Source: Amoebidium appalachense (taxonomy: Eukaryota > Ichthyosporea). Taken from it: a DNA stretch of 64,000 nucleotides. The notes under the pieces were generated by a model. The model saw nothing but the letters and a program-made list of their open reading frames with translations. It was not told where the DNA came from and made no database searches. A program made the position numbers and the translations under genes. The stretch covers positions 3,968,001 to 4,032,000 of the forward strand of contig CAVNZM010000017.1 in NCBI GenBank assembly GCA_963693365.1. Direction: 5' to 3'. Below, piece by piece: positions 11,870 through 39,739 of the stretch (position 1 is its first letter; each line of letters opens with the position of its first letter).

Positions 11870-13343
11870 TGTTTAGGGGGTTGTGGGGGGGGGGGGGGGG
11901 GGGGGGGGGGGAGGAGGGGGGGGCCACGTAGGGAGGGAGGAAACAACTCACCTGCACGCGGCGGATGGGCAGAGTGAGCCTGTACACGGGCCTATTGTTG
12001 TGGTCGTAGTGGTCCAGCACTCTGTGGCGCAGCACAAAGGCTGCAAACTGTTCTTTGGTCTCCGTGCGCTTACTGTGGTTGCTAGGCCGCCCTGACAGCC
12101 CATGATACCCCCCGGGGATCAGCGGGTTTAATGATCCAAATGCATCTACATTTTCGGCGGGGTTTGTGTGTGTATTTCCCTGCCTTATGCTTTGATTTTC
12201 ATTGTTTGTGTTGGTAGTGTCGGTGTCGCGTTGAGGAGATTGGTTGTCCCCGTTTTGTGCTTGTTGTTGGGTTAGAGAATGGTGGCGGGGTGGCATGGGT
12301 GATTGGGTGGGTGTAGTGCGGTACCCTACTGTGTTTGGTGATGGTGTATGGGGGGGTTCCATCTCCCCCAGGGCCTGTTGCTGATACATCCGTGGGCTAT
12401 TATCAACCCCCCCGGAATGCTCCGCAAATTTGGCTGCACTGACCGAAACGGTTGGGGCGCTCGACGCTCGACAGAGCGTATTTGGTGCACGCCGTGTACT
12501 ATTATAATAGTCTCTTTCGACATCGTAATCTGAATATTCGGTTTGTTCATTTGGGGATTCAGCGACATCAGCCTGTGCCTGTCCGGTGAAAAAACTCTCA
12601 TTGGGGCCGTGGCCATTGATGCCGTATAGAGGGGACTGTTCTGATAGTCTCCTTCCCACCAACATGTCATCTGCATGCGTCATGGCCATTGAGTAGTGTT
12701 CGTCAAACGAAAATCTCCGTCTGGAAGCCGCATCGTCACATCTGTCGGTGAAGCGGCCGTTATCTGCTGTCACATCTCCGCATGTGGTAGGGTTGATTAC
12801 CATTCTGCTGGCGGCTGACATTTCGAAGCCAGAGGTCGACTTTGCCCTCTTGCTCTTGTTGAGTTGCACCTCGTGATCTGTCCACCCATCTCGGCTGAGT
12901 GTGTTCCATGGGGATTGGTGATTGTGAACATGCCCAGTGGGATTCTGAGAAGGGTTTTGCATTTCGTGTGCGTATGGCACCCACTTCGAGTAGTCAGATT
13001 GATCCGTTGAATTCGTGCTATATACACTGTCGTTCTCATAGTTGTAGTGTACGGTGTGTTCCGGATCGGTTTGATGATCTTCCAACTTGGAAAAATGGTG
13101 TTGTGCGTGGTGCCGAGGTACCAAAGGGGCATCGTGATGTTTGAAGATCGCAGTATGGACCAGGTTGGGATCATACACATGATCTTGTGGTGGCGTGATT
13201 GTGTGTGTGTTGGTGTGTGAAAGAGATGTTGTGTCGTAACCACTAGTAGAGGCTAAGGAGGGAGAGAGGTTGTGTGTGGCTATGGCGGGCTCGTGTGTGT
13301 CCTCCCAAGGGCGGAAGGTGGCTGTTAGAGCGGGAGTGCGCAT
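10579..13343 (-). CDS. unknown Ser/Gln/Asn/His-rich protein, 2 exons
   Basis: Exon 1 is 13343-11952 (464 codons, donor CAG|gtgagt). Exon 2 is 11457-10579 (292 codons plus stop, acceptor cctcacag). Both are phase 0, giving about 756 aa. The function is not recognised. Residues 1 to about 425 are low in hydrophobics and rich in His, Asn, Gln, Ser, Thr and Tyr, so probably disordered. The best candidate for a folded part spans the splice junction: FAAFVLRHRVLDHYD, VYRLTLPIRRVQ, then DEHVISLHGQF and a region ending SLWEELYGC. The C-terminal 200 residues are again disordered, with RRRSS and RRES basophilic phosphorylation-like sites. No signal peptide or membrane span is seen. The intron is full of (CA)n, poly-C and purine repeats. 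An open stretch inside it (11482-11619) was left out because no phase-compatible splice sites were found. Confidence 0.7.
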
Positions 13344-15336
13344 TTTTGAAGGTGTAAGTAGCTATAGGTGTAAGAGAGAACTGAGTGCTGAATATTCTCA
13401 ATGTGAAGTTAACATGACTTCGGCCAGATTGAAATGTGTGGGTGATGGTGCGAGATTCTAGTCGAAATGTGTGAAAAGATATATGTGTCGGTGTTCTTGG
13501 GTCCGCAAGCCTTCTAGGAATACTGTACGGTAGGCAACGCCTAAGGTTTCAAAGAAACTGATATCTGCATCACCCTAGCACAGAGGAGGAGGATGGGGAA
13601 AACCGTGGACTGGTTGCAAAACCTGACCATAAAAGCCCAAGTGGCGATAATGAGTTAGCGCTTAGAACGAATGAGTGCTCCAAAGGCTCAGTTGAGGCCA
13701 ATCCGGGTCTTCAGCAGGTGGCGAATGGTATGCGCCCGTTTCTCTGAGGCCAGTACGTGTATGTGATGAAACCGCGGTAGATATACAGATAAGATATGGT
13801 AAGTGAGGCAAAAGGTGTCAGTTGAAGTACACGCGTGACTCTACGGCAGGAAAAAAAAGTGGTGACCATGAGTGACGGTCTGACACATAGTGAGTCAGGT
13901 CGAAAAGGCTTGTGCACGGTCTGGCGTGACGGTCATCAGGATCCCACCGAAATAAATAGAAATCTATGTAGGCGTAACTAACGTGGAATCCGACTACATA
14001 GGTGTGCATGTCTGCTGTTTGCTCAAATGTCAAATCCAGTTGACTCTATGTAGACCTACATACTGTGTACACTACACTATTGGGTACACTGTGTGTATTA
14101 TTGGGCTTGGGGATTACCTGTGTAGCTTGGCGAAACACAGTGCGGGCATGTAGCCATGATGAACAAACGCATTCCGCAGAATCCGCACTCTGGCCCGGGG
14201 ACGGGAGAGGGTCAAACCATTGCATGCGGGACCGTGCCTCGTCACATTCCAGCTCACATGCACTGCTATAGCAATGTAGCAAACAAGCAAATCTTCAGCG
14301 TAAGTTTGCATGCTATTTATTAAATCCACAAACCATTTGTGTTGTGTATATGTATATATATATCATGGGTACATATGCATTGCGGCTGATTTGCATACTA
14401 TAGGTAACAGGCACAACACCTTGAGCGGCCACGGTGCATTCCAACACGTCAACATGATATCGATTTTATGCGCGGATTCTAGATGTGTAGACTCTGTATG
14501 TAGAGGTTGTGCGAGCGTGAGCCTCATGAACTTGGGCTTGCAAGTTGCATTCCAACATGAATACCATCCAGGCAGGGCAGATACATTCTGGAGGCTCACA
14601 ACTCCATGGTGGTGCGCTTGCTCTTTATCGACACATTTATTTCAAATAAAGCAGAATTTACACACTAAGGACACAATTATAGTATTTTTACTTTTTACTT
14701 TCAGATTTTTTCATTATTGGCCAATGAGTTCGCCTCGAACTTTGTTTGTGTGATTGCTTCTAGTTGAGCCACTCATGCATGACCCCGGAATTCTTTTCGT
14801 ATTAGATTCGCAGTTGAAACATCTGAACGAAGAATGCACGTGCATCATTCATGTTGTCGTGACAGGCTGTGAACTCTGCCAATTACTATTTAAACATGAA
14901 AAACTAGAGAAAATAACATGAATCTTTCCATTTTCTATTGTTTCTGACCCATTGAAGCGGGCATGAGTTCGACAGACGGTACATTCCAACCATGCCAGTG
15001 TTTATCGGTGCATACCAAAGGCAGGGTGTGAAATCGGATGTGCCCCCAGGACATGTACAACATGGTGTGACCCTCAGAGACTGAAGGAGCTCACACGTGT
15101 AAGACGGTCTATTAGCATGTAGCCTAGCCCCGCGTGAACCATCTATTTTGCATTGCAATTGAAATTAATCGTTGACCATATTCCTACTTTTTTCTTGTTT
15201 TATATGTATATTGGATACCAACTTAAAAACATAATGGCATTAGACCTATTGGCACCTTCTCTCTCTACATCCACTGATTGGTATCGATATCAATCATCAG
15301 GCCCTGGGTCATGACCTGCTTAGTACTAGCTGGGCA

Positions 15337-15376
<40 letters not shown>

Positions 15377-15763
15377 AACGACCACGGGCCGCCTCCCCTC
15401 TCTCTGTCTCTACGCCTACCAGGATCTCAAGCTCATCATGGCCGAGACCGCAATGACTTGTCGCTCATGACCACTGATGATTTCGAATATGCCGTAAAGC
15501 ACCCTTGCACATGCAGACACACGCACACACGTCCACGCTCCTCAATACATGCACTCTCAGACTGCCGTATACAGGATAATATGCTAATCTCTGTGGCGGC
15601 ACATGATGATGCGCGCGCACACACGTGGCACACATTCTAAATCCCTTTTTTCCTCTCTAATAACTGCTTCCCCTTATTCCCCCCCTCCCCCCCCCCCCCC
15701 CCCCCCTCCCCCCCCCATCACACCACCACCACCACCTGCGCCCTCTTTTTCGCTCTCTATCTA

Positions 15764-15796
<33 letters not shown>

Positions 15797-16632
15797 TTTA
15801 AAAAGAAGCCCCCTTTAATTAAGAATTAATAGGGCAACATGTGCCGCATTGGTGAAGACTGACACGCGAAGAGCCGAGAACTCAATCAGGCCTGCCCGGA
15901 ACGTGGGTGACCGGGCGACTCGTGATTATCATGAGTCGTGTGGCTCCCACCTGCTTCCACACCCATCATCCTCTGTTTTTGGGATGATTCGTTAGCCACA
16001 AGCACACTGACACAGCATGTAGTTAATAAAAAAATTAAAAAAATATTACGTAAGTGTGTTGTCACTACTAGCGCTAGGAAACAAGTGGTTCAGTAATGAA
16101 CCACATTCTCAGTTTGCTTGCAAGGATTCATGGCCATCATCAGTGATCATGTCGTATGGCATAATTTGTGGGTGACCAAAAACAACTTTGTATTTGCAAT
16201 CCCAGATCTAATTTAAGGCTCTAAAAATGGTCCTCAACCTCGACCGAGGGGCGGCAACCTTGGCCCAAGGTGTGGCACTCAGCGGCCCACTCAGCACTAC
16301 CCCCCTCCTCCCCCCCCCCTCCTCCCCCCCCCCCCCCCCCTCCCCCCCCCCACCCCCCAAACCACCACTACCACCACCACCACCCGGCGGTGACCACCAC
16401 CACCACCACCACCGTCCCCAAACACGCAAGAACATATCCCACCCCACTCGGCCCCCCAAACACACCGCACTGGTACTTGAAAAGCTTCATCATTATATGG
16501 GCGCCGTAATGCTGGGTTCTACCGCGTTCTCATGATCATAATCATTGCATGCTGGTGGTGGTGACGCTCAAGAGAATAACTTAAAGTCTCGGAGTCGGGT
16601 GGGTGTTCTGACAATGTGTGTATGTGTGTGTT

Positions 16633-16677
<45 letters not shown>

Positions 16678-16711
16678 CACTGTGTGTGCGTGTGTGTGTG
16701 TCGCGTGTGTA

Positions 16712-16751
<40 letters not shown>

Positions 16752-17661
16752 TGTGTGTGTGTGTGTTTGTGTGTGTGTGCGTGCGTGCGCGCACGTGTGC
16801 ACACGTGTGTGTGTGTCTAGGTGTGTGGTGGCCGTGGCCCCGGGGGCTCGGGGGGGGGGGGGGGGAGGAGAGACGGGGGGGCTCCGGGGGGAGGGAGGGA
16901 CTCCGAGGGGACTCAGGGAGGGGGGCCCGGGGAAGATCTAGAGGGGGGGAGGGAGGGGGGGGGGGGGGGGGGGGAAAGACATGCATGTTGTTATTAGTCC
17001 TCTCAGTCCTGAAACCATGCAGTGCTGCAGTCTGGCATATGGCATGCAGTTGATTCATGGAGGTACTTCAAATATACTATTAGATCTCTGTACGTAATGA
17101 AGCAAGTCATCTAATAATCACATCTATTATACATATATCTGTGCGGCATGGTGAATCTTTTTTTATTATTATTATTTTGTCGTGAGTAAAAAGGGTGTAT
17201 CATTCTTATTTTTCCCCATGCTCAGCACAATGCTCGGGACATCACAGAAAGAAGGATCAATGTTTAAATAGAAGAAGGCACGATCTTTCTATGCAGATTC
17301 ACACTCAATTTGCAATGGTGAGGTCTTTAAATGGAGGGGTCGCCCGCAAGTTGCGCATATTTGCATATATTTGCAAATTATGATTTAGACATTGCAGATG
17401 ACCCCTTTGTACACCCTTAATAAGGCGTTTCTTTATCAAGTATACTGTGGGAAAATCAATAGGGGCCCTACCTCCCGGCTTCAGAAAGCTTTAACAGAAA
17501 TACAAATTTTCTTCACACTGTGTTGCGAGATTAGTATCCGACAGGTGGCCTAATTGGTTAATCTCAGTGATACATATTGGGTCGATTCGTAAAACTATCG
17601 CTTCAACGTGATTGGATACATAAAGCTTAAAAAAAAGAACTGTCCAATAGACCCAATTTGT
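13344..17661. other. intergenic region with microsatellites, no gene seen
   Basis: 13.3-15.3 kb is unique AT-rich sequence with only short unconvincing frames. It presumably contains the promoter of the gene starting at 13343. From 15.3 kb there are C runs (15339-15374, 15765-15795, 16310-16350), CA/TG blocks with alternating GC steps (16614-16815) and G runs (16850-16975). 17.0-17.66 kb is unique and holds the 3' flank of the GT41 gene. Confidence 0.5.
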
Positions 17662-34408
<16,747 letters not shown>

Positions 34409-34679
34409 GTTGCTTGAAATCTCACCCAGAAAGGGGCAATTGAAGTTGACGTTTCCACTAAAAAGGATGAGTCAACTAAACTATCTGTACTAATGCATTA
34501 CCAAGAACTTACTACACGCATTGTACACCATTAAACCTAAGCCGTTTTTACTTCACATGTAAAATTTAATCTACTGTAGCCAGGTTTTTGCAACCCTTTC
34601 TTTCTTCGTGTGTGTTTTGTGTGTGTGCTTTCCAGAAAAAATTTGGAGTTGCATCAAAAAATGCACCAACTGCACGGTG

Positions 34680-34752
34680 ATTGGTTAATAGAGAGAAGTG
34701 GCTCTTGACGACAACCAATCAGTGAACAGTTAAATTCTAACGTCCCTATTGG
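34680..34752. promoter_or_regulatory. three CCAAT boxes in a divergent promoter
   Basis: ATTGG at 34680-34684, CCAAT at 34715-34719 and ATTGG at 34748-34752. They lie 270-345 bp upstream of the GT41 start (34408, minus strand) and just upstream of the proposed AIG1-like gene on the plus strand, as expected for NF-Y sites in a shared promoter. Function is inferred from spacing and motif only. Confidence 0.45.
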
Positions 34753-35535
34753 TCCATCTTTTGCAATAAACATAACGCATCTTGGTTTTGTTGCAACAGT
34801 GTGCATGTGTGTTTGCCGGAACCCTGCGCCTAGCACTGATGGTGAGAGCTCTTTTTCTCCCCTTTCAAAAGCTCAAATCCAGCAAACTAGTGCAGGAGGC
34901 TGCCAGTTATGAGCCTGTAATATGGCAAAGTGTACAAAATCTACAATTGTGGTGTCCTGAGCCTCATCAAGAGCTCCCAGGATCATGATAAAAATGCGAT
35001 ATCATCACCTCTTGCTACCCCCACATCTTCCGTAGAGGCTCGTCCTACTCCCCCCTCCCCTCCCCCCCTCCTCCCAGCACCGCTATCAGACCGAAACCAC
35101 ACATTCCTCAACCTGAGCCACCACGGGGTGGTCCCTCTGCTCATGTGTGTGGAGGGGTGGATCTCTTCCATGCCCTTTCGCATGCCCCACGTGCACGTGT
35201 CCGTGTGTGTGCTTGTCCTCTACCTGCTGGCCCAGTGGGCCAGGCACTGGTGGAACCCAAGGTATAACAACCCCCCCCCCCCCCCCCTCTCCCCCCCTTT
35301 TCCTCAAGCTTTTTTTTTTCCCCTTCAAGGTTTGATTTCGGATGGAAAAATGGGGGGGGGGGGGGGGGGGGGGGGGAGGGAGGGGGGGAGCGGGGGGAGG
35401 GTATTATATGACGTTTTGTGTTTTGCCTTTTGATGTCTCTCTCCTCCACCAACCCTCCAATGCATACCTCACCCTCCCTCCCCCCGTCCCTCCTCCCCCC
35501 GTCCCCCCTTCCCCCCTCATACACACTGTGTGGGT

Positions 35536-35615
35536 GCTCTTTTATGCAGAAGCTGCAGTGTATTGTCCATTGTGAGTGTATACTCGCTCTTCCTCTGTAA
35601 CACATCTAACCACTC
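35536..35615 (-). repeat. intronic dispersed repeat, copy 9
   Basis: Read on the minus strand it gives ggttagatgtgttacagagg, then cactcacaatggacaataca and ctgcagcttctgcat. It lies in the intron of the + strand AIG1-like gene, so it is again antisense. Confidence 0.65.
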
Positions 35616-35880
35616 CTTTTCCCCTTTTCCTCATCCCCCTGCATTGCGTTTTAGCATCGTCCTGTAGGGCTCTCCCCCCCCCCCCCCCCCCCCCCCTCCG
35701 CCCCCTCCTCTCCCCATCACCTTTCCCAAGTGCACACACCACTACCACCACAACGGCCCACCCAGTCATGTTTGACGAAGGGGGGATTTGTTGCAGGGCT
35801 TGTATTGGTTTGGTTTTCCCAAATTGCGTTTTTCCTGCTTCATGTATGCTTTTTTTGCCAATACACATGCACGAACGGAT

Positions 35881-36022
<142 letters not shown>

Positions 36023-36395
36023 TATATGCACGTGCATGCCCCCCCCCTTCCGCCCCCCGAGGATACATATACCGTGGCACACACCTCCCCTAACCCCCCC
36101 CTCCCCCCCCCCCCCCCCCCCACACACACACACAACACCCCCCCACCCTCTCTCACACACCACCTTCCCCACACACCATCCACAGCCACACACACAGAAG
36201 CGGTTGGGTGCACCCATTTCTCGACCAATCCAGACCCGAGGCACCCCTCTGGTCGTGCTTGTGCTTGGGCTCCACTGGGCCTTGTGGTGGGGATTCCATC
36301 ACCTACACCTAAGGAAGGATGCAAGATACACACAGCCGTATGCACCTGTAAACGATGGGGTGAACGGGGCTCCCATGTCGCCCTTGGTACTATAA

Positions 36396-36646
36396 TTCTC
36401 AACATTTATTAGGCTGAACTAGATTCCCCACCTTGCCCCCCCCCCCCCCCCCCCCCCCCCCCTCCTCCCCTCCACTCCCCCCGCCACCGCCTCCCCTCTC
36501 CCCCCCCCCCCCTCCCCCCACCCCCACCCCAATCACACCCGTTCTCGATCTCTCTTCCTTCGGTGTATTCTCTCTCTATCACTTCTTTCTCTCTCTTCCC
36601 CCGCACCCCCTTCCTCCACCGAGCTCCACACACACATATGCATACA

Positions 36647-36711
<65 letters not shown>

Positions 36712-37610
36712 TCCCCCTTCTGTCTCTGCCGTCGTTGAACCCCCTTGCCCCATCTATCTTTAAGGTTTTTTTATCGACTGGTTATGAGTCATGTTCCGCG
36801 AATGGGTGTGGAAACGTTGAACGCAAGGGATGGTGTGGAGCCTCTGCACAAACTTACATGTGCTTTATTGTTTCCCACACATACACTTGCACACTATGAG
36901 ACTTGCACACATACTGGCATCGCAACCGCACAAAAGGAATGCATCCACTTGTAGCTCACACTCACATACAGGTCAATGTTAGCTCGCGACCACACACCCA
37001 CGCGCACACACAAACACACACACACATCCAGAAGCCAGACCCACATACACGTGTGCCCATGCACATGCCCACCCGCACGCCGTATACCCGTGGTAGCTTA
37101 CTGAAACATATCTGTGCAAAGACTTTAAGCGCACGAATGCACGTACGAGGTCCACACATCGATATGATGTTCCTATTAAATAGATGACCGGATATATATT
37201 CGGGATGTTCTATTGATTATGAGTGTACTGTACTGTCTGCTATTGAATGTGTCTGTAATTTCGATGTACTCAAGGCAAAAAGGTGCAGTTATGTAAGCAC
37301 CAGTGTGGTTTGTATAGCTCGAATGACTGTTAGACTACGGCAAACATGATGCCAAAAGACACAAATAAATACATTATGTATTATCATATCACATTAAGTC
37401 TCAGCGGTGGCACGTTCCAGGGATATATTTCGGGTGTTTTTCACATATACCCCCCCCTCCCCCCATCCACACACACATGCACATACACAAAAAGAGAAGA
37501 AGAAGAAAAACACGAGGTCCGGCCCGGTACTTGCAGTAAGGGACGGACGACAAATGAGAGCTTCCTACCGTAACGACAGTGAACACGAAGTGACAACACA
37601 TGATCCAGCT

Positions 37611-37651
<41 letters not shown>

Positions 37652-38211
37652 AAAAAAAAAAAAAAAGGAAAAAAAATGAAAGAGGGGGAGGAGCCGGAAG
37701 TTGGATGATGTGTGGTCGTTCTCCCTGTTTTACGAGGCTCGATCGTGTGTGGGTGTGTGGGTGGATGTGTTTGGGGACCAACTTGATGCTCACAGTACCA
37801 GATCTTAGGGAGGAACTATAGTGAGATTAGGGAACAGAGGGCAGGAGGTATGGGGACGGGGATCCGGAGGGGGTAGGGGGAGGGGGGGGGGGGAGGGGGG
37901 GGGGGGGGGGGAGAAGGGGAGGGGAAAACGACCGCGCCCGAAAACTGCCGCACAGAACACAACATCTCTGTCTCCACCGTCCGCAGGAATTCATATAGCA
38001 ATTTTAACTATTCGATCACTTTCATACCTTAAAAGCTGTGCAACACCAGGTCCTGTGAATGTAAAAACACTATGATGTTCTAGGCCACAAGTAATTTTTT
38101 CCAACAATCATCCAAGAGGGTTTCGATCAAAAGAGCTTCGTGCGCTCTTTGCAGCATACAACCATAATCTTTACGCATGATATGCAATAATTGCCTTCAA
38201 GGTTGGTGGCA
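36396..38211. other. intergenic region, no gene seen
   Basis: C runs and (CA)n at 36438-36470 and 36640-36712, then unique sequence 36.75-37.45 kb. A C run joined to an A run (37610-37668) and a G-rich stretch (37865-37915) follow. No convincing coding region was found. Confidence 0.5.
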
Positions 38212-38562
38212 TCACATAACCGCACAGCTAGACTGAGCCCCCTTCTTAGATTCAAGTAGCTTTTTCAGCTCAGCTCTCGCCGCCTCAAAATCTCTAATAA
38301 ACGCGTTCCTATCAGCAATCTTATTGTATTCCAGATCGTGAATCAGCTTGTTCCTCTCACGCACAAGCATGTTGATTCTTCTCGTTAGTGCCTGAGGGAG
38401 GGGTTGTCCGTTGTGTGTTGCAGATCTGGCTTTCTCTCCCAGCCCATTTCCTGATGCTTGAAACTGGGTCGCGAGTAGGTGTTCTAGCTCTTTGCTTGCG
38501 CGGATGACCAGCTCAAAATCGTTCGCTGAGTAGAGGTCTGTGGATGATAGACTGTTGCCCAT
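38212..38562 (-). CDS. small HEPN-like protein with N-myristoylation-type and CaaX-type ends
   Basis: A single uninterrupted 116-aa frame ends in TGA; it is the only intronless gene here. The N-terminus MGNSLSS fits the myristoylation consensus (Gly2, Ser6). The C-terminus is CAVM, a farnesylation-type CaaX box with Cys113. Between them is a mostly helical protein: FELVIRASKELEHLL, then ALTRRINMLVRERNKLIHD and a final charged helix. R70-N71-x3-H75 is the Rx4H signature of HEPN domains, and residues 60-100 resemble the HEPN/DUF4145-type helical bundles of bacterial proteins. HEPN domains are often RNases or nucleic-acid/protein-binding modules in defence and RNA processing. Double lipid anchoring would hold this one at a membrane; enzymatic activity is unproven. 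The upstream region carries bZIP-type sites (38881-38928). Confidence 0.75.
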   Translation of the reverse strand: MGNSLSSTDLYSANDFELVIRASKELEHLLATQFQASGNGLGEKARSATHNGQPLPQALTRRINMLVRERNKLIHDLEYNKIADRNAFIRDFEAARAELKKLLESKKGAQSSCAVM

Positions 38563-38880
38563 TTTGAACCCTTGTCACCCGTTTGTGAGTATAGGTATTG
38601 CGCTGTTCAAAAAGAGAAATAGACACCCCTCGTCTTAGTTTGTGATAGTCATGAGGTGCGTGGGTGTTTCGTGTGGTTCTAATTTTCTTTCGACGCTTAG
38701 GGTGTAATTTATAGGTTTCCCGGTCGTAAGAGAGTGGACTTAGCTATAATATGTGTGCTTAATGTCATTATAGAAGTGGACATTCTGACACCAATTTAAA
38801 TGCAAAAGACTGCAAAAGACGTCGTCACAGTAAATAAACAACCAGCACTTGAAGTTTCTCTGTCGCTTTTTGGTGCGCCA

Positions 38881-38928
38881 TTACGTAAGCGTCGCCACTA
38901 GTCCCCAATGACGTCATTTCTGACGTCA
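38881..38928. promoter_or_regulatory. bZIP/CRE-type site cluster in a divergent promoter
   Basis: TTACGTAA at 38881-38888, TGACGTCA at 38909-38916 and TGACGTCA at 38921-38928 are three perfect 8-bp palindromes in 48 bp. They lie 319-366 bp upstream of the HEPN-like gene and about 200 bp upstream of the small + strand gene. These are consensus CREB/ATF and PAR/C/EBP-type bZIP sites, so both genes may respond to one bZIP factor. Confidence 0.5.
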
Positions 38929-39130
38929 GGCCCGAGGCCCTCGCATCAAGGTTGGCATGGCAAGAGATTTCTGTCAAGTTCGCTGCAACACTATAGTTCG
39001 CTATACGCGGTAATGCCATACATTATTGTTACAGATGCATTTGAGGTTTTCTAATTTATTTGAGTTTGAAATTTTTGAATCAGCTCAAGTGCTAATGCAT
39101 ACGCTACTGTGCATATTGTCGTGATGAGCC

Positions 39131-39641
39131 ATGAACAGAGTTCAGCCCCCGCGCCTCCGTCAGATTAGTGTCCAAGGCTATGTACCCACTGGCTTACGTA
39201 AGTGGCCGGGCACTACTAGGCCGCTGTCGCCTGGGCATGCGGCAACATACAACATGATACAAGGTATGTTGAGCCGACTATGTATACTGCGTCGGATAGG
39301 CGATCGTGGTCGCTAATGGTATGATATGATTGGCCTAGGCTCCTGCCGGCATGTCAAATGCATGATTTATGTCAACTTATATTGGCTTTTGATCTTCCAT
39401 ACCCGCCAATCAACAGGTTGTTGACATCCTGGAATTCCTCAAAGATTATATAAACGATGCCTTCGCGGATGCTGCCTCAGTCATTGGTCATGCGTTAGAA
39501 AACACGCGCACATATTGGAATACTCACACTCCACCAAATAGTTATAACCCACCTAGCCCTATCTATCGAAAAACAACAGAGGCTTTAAAAGAAGGCATGA
39601 GTAGCTACATAAGTGAATTGACCCGTTGTCATTTTCAATAG
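39131..39641 (+). CDS. small unknown protein, two-exon model uncertain
   Basis: A start ATG at 39131 opens MNRVQPPRLRQISVQGYVPT up to a donor at 39263/39264 (CAAG|gtatgt), leaving one base over. The second exon is open to TAG at 39639-39641 and includes IGHALENTRTYWNTHTPP and EALKEGMSSYISELTRC. Only an acceptor at 39480/39481 (tgcctcag) keeps the frame and gives 97 aa. A stronger-looking start at 39417 (caacag) would add VVDILEFLKDYINDAFADA but is out of phase with this first exon. No family recognised. An AATAAA signal follows at 39654-39659, only 80 bp before the LctP start, so the gene ends in a tight space. It shares a divergent promoter with the HEPN-like gene. Confidence 0.4.
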
Positions 39642-39653
39642 TAGGCAGTTATC

Positions 39654-39659
39654 AATAAA
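39654..39659 (+). terminator. polyadenylation signal AATAAA
   Basis: A canonical AATAAA 12 bases after the stop of the small gene at 39641 and 81 bp before the next start codon. Confidence 0.5.
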
Positions 39660-39739
39660 CATTATTACGACTCATAGTAAATGCATCCTGCTAACGACAT
39701 TAAATAGCATAAATGCCGTACACCTAAAAGCCCTAAAAC

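Noticed and set aside
35700-35860. Possible extra AIG1-like exon around HPVMFDEGG
   Set aside because: The downstream exon already supplies the matching family motif in phase. This segment has an unconvincing start and no donor that restores the frame.
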